A DNA stretch of 64,000 nucleotides from Pedobacter sp. Leaf41 (GTDB taxonomy: Bacteria > Bacteroidota > Bacteroidia > Sphingobacteriales > Sphingobacteriaceae), in NCBI RefSeq assembly GCF_001422545.1, contig NZ_LMLE01000001.1, positions 63,373 to 127,372 of the forward strand. Reading direction: 5' to 3'. The notes beneath the pieces are model-generated. The model had not been told where the DNA came from. It saw only the letters and a list, made by a program, of their open reading frames with translations, and did no database searches. A program made the position numbers and the translations under genes. Below are positions 8,768 through 18,309 of this stretch, piece after piece. Position 1 is the first letter of the stretch. Each line of letters begins with the position of its first letter.

Positions 8768-10069
8768 ATGCGTAGAATTTCTTTACTTGTTATAGGCTTA
8801 TTCCTGATTACTCGAACTGCCTATTCACAATCAGATAGTACGCTGGTACAGGCCAATCAATTTTTCAACTTTTTTATTGGTGGAGATATAGAGAAAGCCT
8901 ACCCTTATTTCGATAATGAGTTTCAGTCAAAAGTAAGTTTTGAACAAATTAAATCTTTGCGAAGGCAATTTCTAACGAGTTATGGCGATTTTAAATCAGT
9001 AATTAAAACAAGCCCTCACACTCAAAAGAATGTAAAATATGTACTTCTTACCGTTGCTTTTGATCGGGCAAAGCCAGTTTTCGCTTTAACAATAAATACT
9101 GAAAATAAAATAGCCGGACTTTTTACCACAGCAGAGAACTATATTACCAAATATACTGATCCCAATTATGTAAAAAAGGATAGTTATCTGGAAGAAAATA
9201 TAGCTATAGAAACTGGAGAATTCAAATTACCAGGTTTGTTAACACGGCCAAAAGTAGGTGAAAATTATCCTGTTGTGGTATTAATTCATGGTTCTGGTCC
9301 TCAAAATATGGATGAGCAAACTGGCAACTTAAAACCATTTCGCGATTTGGCTTTAGGTTTGGCAGCAAAAGGAATTGCAACAATAAGGTATGATAAACGC
9401 ACACGTATTTATGGCAAAAAATCGACTGCTGCTGGGCAAAATATTGGGGTGAAGGAGGAGGTAATCGATGATGCTACATCTGCAATTTTGTTCGCTCAGA
9501 AATTAAATAAAGTAAACCCAAAAAAGGTTGTTTTACTGGGACATAGTTTAGGCGCACAACTGGCCCCAGAAATTGCTTTAAACAATAAGTTATTGTCGGG
9601 AATTATAATGTTGGCAGCTCCTGCCCGAACGATTGGTGAAATGCTGAACGAACAATTTCGCTACTTAATAAAAGATTCTGCGGCACTGGCGCAAAACTTA
9701 AAACTGGCGGCAGAAATTGCTCATGCCGACACAATCAAGAACCAAAATAAAGTGCTTTTAGGGGCAAATGCAAGCTATTTTACTGAGCTTAATAAGCTTA
9801 ATCAAGTTTTAACAGCGAAAAAATTAACGTTGCCTATATTGATCTTACAAGGTGAGCGAGATTATCAGGTTACCATAACAGATCTCAATATATGGAAAAA
9901 GGCAATTGGAAATTCCAAAAATGTAGTGATCAAGAGCTTTCCAAAGCTTAATCATTCTTTCACTGAGGGAGAGGGTGCGTTAAGTAGTCCAGCAGAGTAT
10001 AATATTCCAGCAAATATTCCAGAATATGTTATTATTGATATCTCAAACTTTATTCACAGCAACCTATGA
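8768..10069 (+). CDS. Secreted alpha/beta hydrolase with N-terminal DUF3887-like domain
   Basis: 433 residues. A signal peptide (1-20, ending AYSQ) is followed by a small NTF2-like domain of the DUF3887 type (about 25-120), then an alpha/beta hydrolase fold. Visible active-site parts are the oxyanion region HGSGPQ (from His174), nucleophile Ser260 in GHSLGAQ, the acid in LQGERDYQV and the base in LNHSFTEGEG. It probably cleaves an ester or amide in the periplasm; the substrate is unknown. The last codon overlaps the MBL gene (ATGA at 10066), so the two are translationally coupled. Confidence 0.85.
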   Translation: MRRISLLVIGLFLITRTAYSQSDSTLVQANQFFNFFIGGDIEKAYPYFDNEFQSKVSFEQIKSLRRQFLTSYGDFKSVIKTSPHTQKNVKYVLLTVAFDRAKPVFALTINTENKIAGLFTTAENYITKYTDPNYVKKDSYLEENIAIETGEFKLPGLLTRPKVGENYPVVVLIHGSGPQNMDEQTGNLKPFRDLALGLAAKGIATIRYDKRTRIYGKKSTAAGQNIGVKEEVIDDATSAILFAQKLNKVNPKKVVLLGHSLGAQLAPEIALNNKLLSGIIMLAAPARTIGEMLNEQFRYLIKDSAALAQNLKLAAEIAHADTIKNQNKVLLGANASYFTELNKLNQVLTAKKLTLPILILQGERDYQVTITDLNIWKKAIGNSKNVVIKSFPKLNHSFTEGEGALSSPAEYNIPANIPEYVIIDISNFIHSNL

Positions 10070-10704
10070 TTACCGTAGAAACATTCACATTCAACGCTTA
10101 CAGTGAAAACACCTATGTTCTTTATGATGAAACCAAAGAATGTGTGATCATCGATCCAGGCATGTACGAAGGTTATGAGCAAAATGAATTAACAGCCTTC
10201 ATTAAGCAAGAAAATCTTAAACCAGTTTTGTTGTTAAATACACATTGTCATCTCGATCATGTATTTGGGAACAAGTTTGTATTTGACACCTATGGTTTAA
10301 AGCCAAAATTTCACAAAGGTGAACTGCAGGTGTTGGAAGCGGTGCCAAGTTATGCGCCATCTATGGGTTTTGGTAAATACGAAGTTTCGCCCTTACCAGA
10401 TGAGTTTTTGCCTGAAACCGGAACCGTCGCTTTCGGAGATAGCACCTTAGCATTAATTTTTGCTCCGGGGCACTCGCCTGCACATTTATGTTTTTATAGC
10501 AAAGCTGATGCGGTTTTGATAGGTGGCGATGTATTATTTTATGGAAGCATAGGAAGAACAGATTTGCCCGGTGGAAATCATCAACAATTAATTCAAAACA
10601 TTTCATCAAAACTTTTCGTTTTACCCGATGAAACTAAGGTTTACCCAGGACATGGTCCTGCAACAACTATTGGTTTCGAAAAACAACACAATCCTTTTTT
10701 TTAA
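10066..10704 (+). CDS. MBL-fold metallo-hydrolase, glyoxalase II-like
   Basis: A 212-residue cytosolic enzyme of the metallo-beta-lactamase fold. Metal ligands are visible in THCHLDH (His60, His62, Asp64, His65), in GHSPAH, in GGDVLF and in PGHGPAT near the C-terminus. Size and motifs match the short YcbL-like branch of the glyoxalase II group, which hydrolyses thioesters such as S-lactoylglutathione, though the true substrate is not evident. It starts inside the stop codon of the hydrolase gene. Confidence 0.88.
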   Translation: MITVETFTFNAYSENTYVLYDETKECVIIDPGMYEGYEQNELTAFIKQENLKPVLLLNTHCHLDHVFGNKFVFDTYGLKPKFHKGELQVLEAVPSYAPSMGFGKYEVSPLPDEFLPETGTVAFGDSTLALIFAPGHSPAHLCFYSKADAVLIGGDVLFYGSIGRTDLPGGNHQQLIQNISSKLFVLPDETKVYPGHGPATTIGFEKQHNPFF

Positions 10705-10774
10705 AAATGCAGAATAGATTTATAGTCTCCTTTACTCTCTAAGCCTTCAATCTTTTAATCACTATCTTTACCAA

Positions 10775-12001
10775 GTGAATACAGCGCTATATATTGCCAA
10801 ACGTTACTTGTTTGCGAAAAAGTCTACCAATGCCATTAACCTGATATCAGGCATATCAATGGTTGGTGTTATGGTGGGTAGCGCCGCTTTAATTATTATC
10901 CTTTCGGTTTTTAATGGTTTAGAAACGGTAGTGCTGGGTATGTTTGATACGATTACGCCTCAAATAGCCATTACACCGGCCAAGGGAAAAACCTTCGATC
11001 CAAATACGACTTATTTTAATGCATTAAAGAAAAGCAAAGATGTTTATGCTTTCTCAGAGGTATTACAAGAGAAAGCGCTTTTAAAATATAATGATAAACA
11101 GGCTGTGGGCTTGGTTAAAGGTGTAAGTGCCGATTACTTGAAAAACACAAAGTTGGATAGTACTATTCTGCAAGGGCGATTTGTTTTAGAGAATAAAAGT
11201 GGTTTTAATGGTGTAATTGGTTCTGCATTACAAAGTTATTTGGCAGTAAATACTTTGGATCCCTTTACGGAATTGGAAATTTATTCGCCCAAGAAAGATA
11301 TTTCTGTAAACTCGTTAAATCCTACAGATGATTTTATTGCTAAAAGTATCCGCGTAAGTGGCGTATTTGAGGTACAGCAAGAGTTTGATAATGGCATTAT
11401 TGTTCCCCTTGCTTTTGCTAGAGAACTACTTGATGAAAGTAAAAATGTTTCAGCCATCGAAATTGATTTCAGTCCGAATGTTGATGTAGATAGTTATAAA
11501 GATCAGATTGCTGAAAAGCTCGGAACTGCTTTTGTGGTAAAAAATAGGGCAGAACAAAATAGTTCTCTGCATCATATTTTCAATTCAGAAAAAAGTATGG
11601 TGTACATTATTTTAACATTTATTTTAATAATTGCTATATTTAATATTGTTGGCTCCCTAACCATGTTGGTTATAGATAAAGTAAAAGATATTGCTATTTT
11701 AAGTAGTTTAGGCGCAAGTAAAAAACTAATAAAACGTATCTTTTTACTGGAAGGAATGATGATCACCATGTCAGGCTGTGTATTTGGTCTTTTAGTTGGT
11801 ATAGGCTTTTATTATGTTCAACATACATTTGGTCTAATCAAAATGGGTGAAGGAACTTTGGTCAATTCCTATCCTATCGCACTGAAGTGGAAAGACTTTA
11901 TTTTAGTATTTATCACAGTAGGCACTTTTTCATTTTTGGCATCTGCTTTGTCATCAAATCTTAGTGTTAAAAGGATAGATCAGATTAATCAAAATATATA
12001 G
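10775..12001 (+). CDS. ABC transporter permease, FtsX/LolE type
   Basis: A 408-residue inner-membrane permease with the MacB/LolCE layout: one transmembrane helix near the N-terminus (about 22-46, after the conserved YIAKRYLFAKKSTNAINLIS), a large periplasmic domain of about 220 residues and three C-terminal helices in an FtsX domain (from about 272). It resembles lipoprotein-releasing permeases. It starts with GTG at 10775. No ATPase gene is next to it, so its LolD-like partner must be encoded elsewhere. Only one base separates its stop from the following lipoprotein gene, suggesting they work together. Confidence 0.87.
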   Translation: MNTALYIAKRYLFAKKSTNAINLISGISMVGVMVGSAALIIILSVFNGLETVVLGMFDTITPQIAITPAKGKTFDPNTTYFNALKKSKDVYAFSEVLQEKALLKYNDKQAVGLVKGVSADYLKNTKLDSTILQGRFVLENKSGFNGVIGSALQSYLAVNTLDPFTELEIYSPKKDISVNSLNPTDDFIAKSIRVSGVFEVQQEFDNGIIVPLAFARELLDESKNVSAIEIDFSPNVDVDSYKDQIAEKLGTAFVVKNRAEQNSSLHHIFNSEKSMVYIILTFILIIAIFNIVGSLTMLVIDKVKDIAILSSLGASKKLIKRIFLLEGMMITMSGCVFGLLVGIGFYYVQHTFGLIKMGEGTLVNSYPIALKWKDFILVFITVGTFSFLASALSSNLSVKRIDQINQNI

Positions 12002-12002
12002 G

Positions 12003-12386
12003 ATGAGATTATTTAAACAAGCATTTGTATTTGTTGTGCTCCTTGGCGTAGCGGTTACCGCTTGTAATAGAACGGAAAAGGCTGATGGCGGAAAAAGTAA
12101 ATTGAAGATTGTTAAAGGGCTCTATAGTTTTGGGCCTGAAATGAAATCTTTTACCCTTTGTGAAGATGGGAGAGAATATTGGGTTACAGATAGCGTTAAA
12201 AATTTAGAGCTCTCTTACAGCAACTTAGGTTTCGAAAAACCTTACGAGCCGGTATATGTGGAGCTGGAGGGATATGTTGCAAAATCTGATACCTCAACAG
12301 TTTCCGCAGATTTCGATTCTACTTTGGTAGTTACGAAGGTGATTAAAATTAGTAAGGAAATTCCCGATGGCCCTTGTGGACAATAA
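12003..12386 (+). CDS. Small lipoprotein of unknown function
   Basis: 127 residues. The signal peptide ends with a lipobox at Cys21 (VAVTACNRT). The mature part (KIVKGLYSFGPEMKSFTLCEDGREYWVTD, described in two pieces: GLYSFGPEM then CEDGREYWV) has a fold hint of the NlpE-type beta-rich lipoproteins, with further cysteines at CEDG and in the C-terminal GPCGQ that could pair. I do not recognise a named family. It starts one base after the FtsX/LolE-type permease and is convergent with the VOC gene six bases away, so it ends the rightward unit. Confidence 0.7.
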   Translation: MRLFKQAFVFVVLLGVAVTACNRTEKADGGKSKLKIVKGLYSFGPEMKSFTLCEDGREYWVTDSVKNLELSYSNLGFEKPYEPVYVELEGYVAKSDTSTVSADFDSTLVVTKVIKISKEIPDGPCGQ

Positions 12387-12392
12387 TTTATC

Positions 12393-12764
12393 CTAATCTG
12401 GAACAGTAACCCACCATACATTTCCCCATTTATCTTCAAAGCCTGCACTTAAGCCATACTCTCTTCTGTCGGGTTCTTGTACTGATTTTGCTCCATAAGC
12501 AATCGCCTGATCATAAAATGCTATTGCCCGTGTAGAAAAAATAAACATACCTGCAGGGAATGATAAATAATTTTCATTCGCATTTGCGAACATGATTGTT
12601 CCCTTATCTATTACTGCTTCAGCATGCATCACCGTTCCATCTTCTCTTGGAACAATCAACCTGATGTCTGCATCAAATACATCCTTCAAAAAATCAATAA
12701 ATCTTTCTGCATCCTTTACGACTAGGTAAGGCATAATTGGCTGATAATAATCTGGTGCTTTCAT
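12393..12764 (-). CDS. VOC-family (PhnB/glyoxalase-like) protein
   Basis: A 123-residue protein of the vicinal oxygen chelate fold: start QPIMPYLVVKDAERFIDFLK, middle MHAEAVIDKG, end YGLSAGFEDKWGNVWWV, all in the arrangement of PhnB/glyoxalase/bleomycin-resistance proteins. Candidate metal ligands are His47 in the first half and residues in the FEDKWGN turn. Members bind metals and small molecules, but function cannot be set from the sequence. It is a single leftward gene, convergent with the lipoprotein gene. Confidence 0.83.
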   Translation of the reverse strand: MKAPDYYQPIMPYLVVKDAERFIDFLKDVFDADIRLIVPREDGTVMHAEAVIDKGTIMFANANENYLSFPAGMFIFSTRAIAFYDQAIAYGAKSVQEPDRREYGLSAGFEDKWGNVWWVTVPD

Positions 12765-12810
12765 AGATATTAAAATTTATTTTGGCGTTTTAACACGCTT
12801 TCCGCTATAT

Positions 12811-12845
12811 CCCCGATGAAAAATCGGGGGATGCCGCTGCAATCG
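12811..12845. repeat. Intergenic hairpin with dispersed CCGCTGCAAT motif
   Basis: CCCCGAT (12811-12817) pairs with ATCGGGG (12823-12829) around GAAAA, followed directly by GGATGCCGCTGCAAT. A near copy of that last motif (GGATACCGCTGCAAT) recurs at about 51590 in another intergenic space. It is probably a remnant of a dispersed non-coding repeat. Confidence 0.4.
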
Positions 12846-12909
12846 TTAACGCGAAACCCAAAGCATTAATCGTTTACAAGCCAACATAAAGTTATCAATT
12901 TTCAATTAA

Positions 12910-12945
12910 ACAAAAACGGCCTTCTGGTTTATCCAGAAGGCCGTT
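12910..12945 (-). terminator. Terminator of the xylose operon
   Basis: A perfect 13-bp stem, AACGGCCTTCTGG with CCAGAAGGCCGTT, 5-nt loop, followed on the minus strand by a T5 run. It lies just beyond the stop codon of the symporter gene and closes the leftward xylB-xylA-symporter transcript. Confidence 0.92.
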
Positions 12946-12966
12946 ATCAAAATCAATATTTCACGT

Positions 12967-14634
12967 CTACCAGAAGATAGAATAAAGTGCTACTAATATT
13001 CCGCAAACCAGTAATGATCCAACCGCAAATCCTGGGTCAACCTTAAACATACTGCTATCTATTTCTAAACCATTTGATTTATCACCTTTTTTGTTTTCAA
13101 TCATACTGATGGTAAACATCACAACAATACAGATTACAAATACAAAGCCCATTCTATCTAAGAAAGGAATTTCGTAAACGCCTTCTGCATTTGCTACAGA
13201 GAAACCAAAGTCATGCAAGAATGATAAATCCATCATTCCTGGTAAGAATTTTAATAATACTGATAAACCGAAACCGCCAATAGTAGCGAATAATGCTGCA
13301 TTCGAGGTCGTTTTTTTCCAGAAGAAACCAAGAATAAACATGGCGAAAATACCAGGACTTACAAATCCTGTATATTCCTGAATAAACTCAAATCCACCTT
13401 TTTTATCGATACCCAGGAAAGGAGAAATTGCTACGGCAATAGCCATCGCGATAATTACAACCATTCTTCCTGTTCTCACCAAGGTCTTCTCAGAAGCTTC
13501 TTTTTTAATGTGTTTCTTGAAAATATCCAAGGTATAAATGGTAGAAATACTATTGATTTTACCAGCTAATGAAGCCACAATTGCTGCGGTCAAAGCCGCA
13601 AATGATAATCCTTTTAAGCCTGTAGGTAAAATGTTAAGCAGTGTTGGGTAGGCTCTATCAGGGCGAAGTTCTCCACCAGGCATCATCGAATTTACATCAA
13701 TACCTGTTTTTTCCTGATACAACATATACACAGCAATACCTGGTAAAACAACGATTAATGGCATCAAAAGCTTTAAAAACGCGGCAAATAATATACCAGC
13801 TCTGGCTGTTTTTAAATCGGCACCTAAAGCACGTTGAGTGATGTACTGATTACAACCCCAGTAATTTAAGTTTACAATCCACATACCACCCAACAATACG
13901 GTCATGCCCGGTAAAGAAGCATAATTGGCACTGTCTTTTTTGAAAATCATGTGGAAGTGATCTGGTGCTTTTTCTCTCAAAAATGCTAAACCATCTAAAA
14001 CGCCATCGCCACCAAAGTGATCGCTAACCAGATTTAGTGCTAAATACGTTGTAGCTAAACCACCAAAAATCAAAAATGCCACTTGAATAACATCGGTATA
14101 ACCGATAACCTTCATCCCACCTAAAGCGATAATAACAGCAAAGACAGCTAAACCTGTCATACAATACCAGAAACCTATACCAGATATGCTACTTACGGCT
14201 AATGCGCCAAGATAAAGGATAGAAGTTAAGTTTACTACCACATATAATAACAACCAAAACACCGCCATAATCATGGCAACGGTACCATTGTATCGCTGAC
14301 TTAAGAATTGCGGCATGGTGTAAATCTTGTTTTTAAGATATACCGGGATAAAAAATGTTGCTACAATAACCAGCGTTGCAGCAGCCATCCACTCGTAGGT
14401 AGAAATGGCCAGCCCCATTTTAAATCCATCCCCACTCATGGCCACAAATTGCTCTGCACTAATGTTAGAGGCAATTAGCGACGTTCCAATTGCCCACCAT
14501 GTAAGCGATCCTTCCGCAAGGAAATAATCCTTACTGCTCATTTGAGCTTGTTTTTTACGGTGGTAAATCCAGAAACCATAAATTGCTACAAGCGCAAAAT
14601 AGGCTAGAAAAATAATGTAATCTGTTACTTTCAT
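12967..14634 (-). CDS. Na+/sugar symporter (SSS family), probable xylose importer
   Basis: A 555-residue inner-membrane transporter of the solute:sodium symporter family (vSGLT-like), with about 14 hydrophobic helices. Family marks are YFLAEGSLTWWAIGTSLIAS and ISAEQFVAMSGDG in the N-terminal third, GGMKVIGYTDVIQ and AALTAAIVASLAGKINS. It is the last gene of the leftward xylose operon, downstream of xylA and before a strong terminator, so xylose (or a related pentose) is the likely substrate; this rests on context. The 114-bp gap from xylA holds no clear promoter. Confidence 0.88.
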   Translation of the reverse strand: MKVTDYIIFLAYFALVAIYGFWIYHRKKQAQMSSKDYFLAEGSLTWWAIGTSLIASNISAEQFVAMSGDGFKMGLAISTYEWMAAATLVIVATFFIPVYLKNKIYTMPQFLSQRYNGTVAMIMAVFWLLLYVVVNLTSILYLGALAVSSISGIGFWYCMTGLAVFAVIIALGGMKVIGYTDVIQVAFLIFGGLATTYLALNLVSDHFGGDGVLDGLAFLREKAPDHFHMIFKKDSANYASLPGMTVLLGGMWIVNLNYWGCNQYITQRALGADLKTARAGILFAAFLKLLMPLIVVLPGIAVYMLYQEKTGIDVNSMMPGGELRPDRAYPTLLNILPTGLKGLSFAALTAAIVASLAGKINSISTIYTLDIFKKHIKKEASEKTLVRTGRMVVIIAMAIAVAISPFLGIDKKGGFEFIQEYTGFVSPGIFAMFILGFFWKKTTSNAALFATIGGFGLSVLLKFLPGMMDLSFLHDFGFSVANAEGVYEIPFLDRMGFVFVICIVVMFTISMIENKKGDKSNGLEIDSSMFKVDPGFAVGSLLVCGILVALYSIFW

Positions 14635-14748
14635 TTAAGATAAGTTATTTGGTTTAGAAGGCTAAATGTAATAAAATCATAAATTAAATTTCAATTTATT
14701 TGATTTAAAAATGTTATTAAGACATTTATTATTTCTATTCGCAGGATT

Positions 14749-16080
14749 TTATATATATCTGTTGATTAAATTTTCTAGATATTCTTGTTTGCCACTGCGT
14801 ATTTCAGGCTCTCCATTTTCGGCAGCGTAGTTTCGTAAATCTTCTAAACTTAACTTTCCTTGTTCAAATTCTGCACCTTGTCCACTATCGAATGAAGCAT
14901 AACGTTCTGCTCTCACCTTTTTGTAATCTGATTTTTGAAGAATGGCATCAGCGGTAATTAAGGCTCTGGCAAAAATATCCATTCCCCCAACATGTGCATA
15001 AAATAAATCTTTTGCATCAGTAGAGTTGCGGCGAATTTTAGCATCGAAATTCACGCCGCCACCTTTGAAACCGCCACCTTCTAAAATAACCAGCATCGAT
15101 TCAGTTAATTCATTAATGTCGTTCGGAAACTGATCCGTATCCCATCCATTTTGGTAATCGCCTCGGTTGGCATCAATAGAGCCCAATAAGCCATTATCTA
15201 CTGCAACCTGTAACTCATGCTGAAAAGTATGTCCAGCCAAAGTAGCATGGTTGACTTCCAGGTTTAATTTAAAATCTTTTAACAAATCATATTCCTGCAA
15301 AAAGCCTTTAACGGTTGCAGCGTCATAATCATATTGGTGTTTAGATGGCTCGCATGGCTTAGGCTCGATGAAGAAAGTTCCTTTAAAACCTTGTTTGCGG
15401 GCATAATCTTTTGCGGTGTGTAAAAACTTAGCCAAATGTTCCTGCTCACGTTTCATATTAGTGTTAAGCAAGCTCATATAGCCTTCTCTACCACCCCAAA
15501 AAACATAGTTTTCGCCGCCTAGTGCAATTGTAGCATCTAAAGCTGCTTTAACTTGTGCAGCGCCATGCGCCAATACATGAAAATCTGGATTGGTTGAAGC
15601 GCCGTTCATGTAACGTTTGTGGCTGAACAAATTGGCTGTTCCCCATAGCAATTTTACACCACTATCTGCTTGTTTCTGTTTTGCATAGTCAACTAAAGCT
15701 TGTAATCTGCGCTCATTTTCTGCAACGTTATCACCATAATCAACCACATCCACATCGTGGAAACAATAGTAAGGCAATTGCATTTTAGTAATAAACTCAA
15801 ACGCTGCATCCATTTTGTCTTTCGCTCTTTCTACAGCATCACTCTTTTCATCCCAAGGAAATACATGTGTTGCGCCACCGAATGGGTCAGCTCCATTTCC
15901 GTTAAACGAATGCCAGTAGGCACAGGCAAATTTGAAGTGCTCGTTCATGGTTTTGCCAGCCACAATCTTATTTGCGTCATACCATCTAAAGGCTAATGGA
16001 TTATCGCTTTCTAATCCTTCGAACTGAATTTGATCGATGCCTTTGAAAAATTCTTTTGATCCTGCTACTACTTTTGTCAT
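14749..16080 (-). CDS. xylA: Xylose isomerase
   Basis: A 443-residue cytosolic enzyme that converts D-xylose to D-xylulose. It shows family signatures [26 protein letters not shown] with metal-binding Glu, [19 protein letters not shown] and GSIDANRGD; catalytic His is in YCFHDVD. Length matches the class II (long) xylose isomerases. It lies 20 bp downstream of xylB and upstream of the symporter, forming a complete uptake-and-entry pathway. Confidence 0.97.
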   Translation of the reverse strand: MTKVVAGSKEFFKGIDQIQFEGLESDNPLAFRWYDANKIVAGKTMNEHFKFACAYWHSFNGNGADPFGGATHVFPWDEKSDAVERAKDKMDAAFEFITKMQLPYYCFHDVDVVDYGDNVAENERRLQALVDYAKQKQADSGVKLLWGTANLFSHKRYMNGASTNPDFHVLAHGAAQVKAALDATIALGGENYVFWGGREGYMSLLNTNMKREQEHLAKFLHTAKDYARKQGFKGTFFIEPKPCEPSKHQYDYDAATVKGFLQEYDLLKDFKLNLEVNHATLAGHTFQHELQVAVDNGLLGSIDANRGDYQNGWDTDQFPNDINELTESMLVILEGGGFKGGGVNFDAKIRRNSTDAKDLFYAHVGGMDIFARALITADAILQKSDYKKVRAERYASFDSGQGAEFEQGKLSLEDLRNYAAENGEPEIRSGKQEYLENLINRYI

Positions 16081-16100
16081 TGTGATCTTTTTATGTGATT

Positions 16101-17579
16101 CTACTTTAATGCTTTAATTAATATTTCTTTCCATTCCTGATAAATGGGTTCATATTCTTCCGAATTTTTTGGAGTTAAAGTTTTAATCACTTCGTGTTGG
16201 GTGAAGGCTTCTTCTGCAGTTTTGAAAATCCCCGCACCTATGCCGGCTCCCAATGCCGCCCCAACACTGCCATCGTTTTCATAAAGTTCTACGGCTACTC
16301 CCGTAACATCAACAAAGGTTTGTGCAAAAACATCGCTTAAAAAAAGGTTTGCCCGCCCTGCTCTGATTACTTTTGGGGGCATTCCGTTTTCTCGCATGAT
16401 ATCCAGCCCATACCTAAAAGAAAAAGCGATGCCTTCTTGAACTGCCCGAAAAATATCGGATAGATTGTGAGTATTTAAATCGACACCTAAGAGTTGGGCA
16501 CCAGTATATTTGTTGTTTAACATACGTTCAGCGCCATTTCCGAAGGGTAAAACTTTTAATCCCTTACTCCCGATGGGTGCCTGACTGGCCAGACTATTTA
16601 ATTCCTGATAAGTTGATTTTGGCGCAAAAGTGTGTTTCGCCCAGCGGTACATGCTTCCTGTTCCATTGATACAAAGCAAAACACCTGTATTTTTTTCTGA
16701 TGAAGAATAGGTTACATGGGCGAACGTATTTACACGAGATTGTTTATCATAGGTTAAGCTATCGCTCACACCATAAATTACGCCTGATGTTCCGGCTGTT
16801 GCCGCTACTTCTCCAGGATTTAGCACATTCAACGAAAGCGCATTGTTGGGCTGATCTCCAGATTTATAAGACACAGGAATTCCTGGCGTTAGTCCTAGTA
16901 GCCTTGCGATACCTTCCTTTAAAAAGCCGTGAGAAGAAAAAAGTTGATTTACCTTTGGGATGATGCTTTCATCCAATCCATAACATTCCATCACATTTTT
17001 TGAAATTTCATGTTTCTGGAAATCCCAAAAAATACCTTCTGATAAAGCTGATATGCTAGTAGTTATATCTCCAGTCAGTTTCATTCCAATGAAATCTCCT
17101 GGCAACATTATTTTATCAATTTTTTGATAAATATCAGGTTCGTTTTCTTTTACCCAGGCTAATTTTGACGCGGTAAAATTTCCAGGAGAATTTAGCAAAC
17201 TACTCAAAGCCTTTTCATGTCCGATTTTGTCAAAAGCCTTTTTGCCAATTTCAACCGCCCTGCTATCACACCAGATAATACTATCACGCAAAACATTTTG
17301 ATCTTGATCTACCACAACTAAGCCATGCATTTGATAGGCAATGCCAATAGCTGCAATATTTTTAGGATCGAATAACTTGGTCGCATTTAGTTTTAAAATC
17401 GCTTGCTGCGTATTGTGCCACCAATCTAATGGGGATTGTTCAGCCCACCCGGGTTTAACCGATTTTATCTCTGTTTCTTGTTCAGGATATTGTGCTGTTG
17501 CCACACATTTTTGACTAGCCACCTCTACAACTGCAACTTTTATAGACGAAGTGCCTAAATCAATACCTAATAAATACAT
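16101..17579 (-). CDS. xylB: Xylulokinase
   Basis: A 492-residue FGGY-family sugar kinase that phosphorylates D-xylulose to xylulose-5-phosphate for the pentose phosphate pathway. The N-terminal ATPase fold begins [15 protein letters not shown]; substrate and nucleotide regions include [33 protein letters not shown] and [11 protein letters not shown]. Context with xylA identifies the substrate. It is the first gene of the leftward operon, with promoter and LacI-type operator 27-73 bp upstream of the ATG. Confidence 0.94.
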   Translation of the reverse strand: MYLLGIDLGTSSIKVAVVEVASQKCVATAQYPEQETEIKSVKPGWAEQSPLDWWHNTQQAILKLNATKLFDPKNIAAIGIAYQMHGLVVVDQDQNVLRDSIIWCDSRAVEIGKKAFDKIGHEKALSSLLNSPGNFTASKLAWVKENEPDIYQKIDKIMLPGDFIGMKLTGDITTSISALSEGIFWDFQKHEISKNVMECYGLDESIIPKVNQLFSSHGFLKEGIARLLGLTPGIPVSYKSGDQPNNALSLNVLNPGEVAATAGTSGVIYGVSDSLTYDKQSRVNTFAHVTYSSSEKNTGVLLCINGTGSMYRWAKHTFAPKSTYQELNSLASQAPIGSKGLKVLPFGNGAERMLNNKYTGAQLLGVDLNTHNLSDIFRAVQEGIAFSFRYGLDIMRENGMPPKVIRAGRANLFLSDVFAQTFVDVTGVAVELYENDGSVGAALGAGIGAGIFKTAEEAFTQHEVIKTLTPKNSEEYEPIYQEWKEILIKALK

Positions 17580-17605
17580 TTGTTTTGATTAAATTAATAT
17601 TTGGT

Positions 17606-17623
17606 TATGCAAACGGTTGCATA
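17606..17623. promoter_or_regulatory. LacI-family operator of the xylose operon
   Basis: TATGCAAACGGTTGCATA, a two-fold symmetric site with seven-base arms TATGCAA/TTGCATA around a central ACGG. It matches the TGCAANCGNTTGCA style of LacI/GalR operators, whose central CG is bent by the hinge-helix leucine. It overlaps the end of the xylB -7 box and covers the predicted start site, the position expected for a repressor. Confidence 0.75.
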
Positions 17624-17652
17624 AAGATAGTTGTTAAATTATAATTCGCAAA
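17622..17652 (-). promoter_or_regulatory. Promoter of the xylose operon
   Basis: Read on the minus strand, TTTG (17652-17649) is followed after 19 bases by TATCTTTA (17629-17622), close to the Bacteroidota housekeeping consensus TTTG-N19-21-TAnnTTTG with one mismatch in the last base. The operator abuts it downstream. Confidence 0.65.
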
Positions 17653-17814
17653 TTATTTCCAAAAATCTACCCAAAACAATTTTTAAAGTAGGGAAAGGTT
17701 ATGCATATTTAATAGATGTCGATCTAACCGTTTGAATTTGCTGTAATTTTTTATCCCAAACTGATATTATACAGTATTTATTAATTTAGCAGACTAAAGC
17801 AAAAAACTAAACTT

Positions 17815-18150
17815 ATGGAAGAAATCACTTGGGATGATTTTGAAAAGGTCGATTTGAGAGTTGGAACGGTATTGGAAGCGCTTGAGTTTCCAGAAGCACG
17901 CAGGCCAGCCTACAAATTGAGAGTAGATTTTGGAGAACTAGGTATAAAAACCAGTAGCGCACAAATTACTAAACATTATACCTTAGATGAATTATTGGGA
18001 AAGCAAATTGTAGGAGTCATAAATTTTCCAAAGAAACAGATTGGTAAGTTTATGTCTGAATTTTTAGTAACGGGTTTCGCCGATGAAAATGGGGATATTG
18101 TTTTAACAGCTGTTGATAAAAAGGTTCCGAATGGGAGTAAATTGATTTAA
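17815..18150 (+). CDS. csaA: tRNA-binding protein, CsaA type
   Basis: A 111-residue single OB-fold protein related to CsaA and to the C-terminal tRNA-binding domain of Met- and Phe-tRNA synthetases. Family features are the start TWDDFEKVDLRVGTVLEAL, RRPAYKLRVDFG, the conserved KTSSAQIT and FPKKQIGKFMSEFLVTGF. It probably acts as a dimer that binds tRNA or assists protein export, as in Bacillus; the role here is unproven. It is divergent from xylB. Confidence 0.9.
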   Translation: MEEITWDDFEKVDLRVGTVLEALEFPEARRPAYKLRVDFGELGIKTSSAQITKHYTLDELLGKQIVGVINFPKKQIGKFMSEFLVTGFADENGDIVLTAVDKKVPNGSKLI

Positions 18151-18165
18151 TTCTTTAATTATTTG

Positions 18166-18265
18166 CCCGCAGATTTGAGATGATAAACAACGTTGATTTT
18201 CACAGATAATTAATACATATTGAGGTTTAACCAGATCAGCGATTCTTTTCTGCGACATCTGCGGG
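18166..18265. repeat. Long inverted-repeat element (CCCGCAGAT ... ATCTGCGGG)
   Basis: CCCGCAGAT at 18166-18174 is the exact complement of ATCTGCGGG at 18257-18265, with further internal complementary pieces (TTTTCACAGAT, CAGCGATTCTTTTCTGCG) between. It fills the gap before tadA. From memory, CGCAGATTT-type intergenic elements recur in Flavobacterium and Pedobacter genomes; the same architecture suggests one of these. Confidence 0.55.
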
Positions 18266-18309
18266 GAGGTTGGCCTTATATGAACATCAAGAATAGACTA
18301 TATTTGCAT

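Noticed and set aside
18220..18309. Upstream in-frame start of tadA giving 30 more residues
   Set aside because: These codons lie in the palindromic element and the extra residues do not resemble TadA; the ATG at 18310 gives the normal N-terminus.
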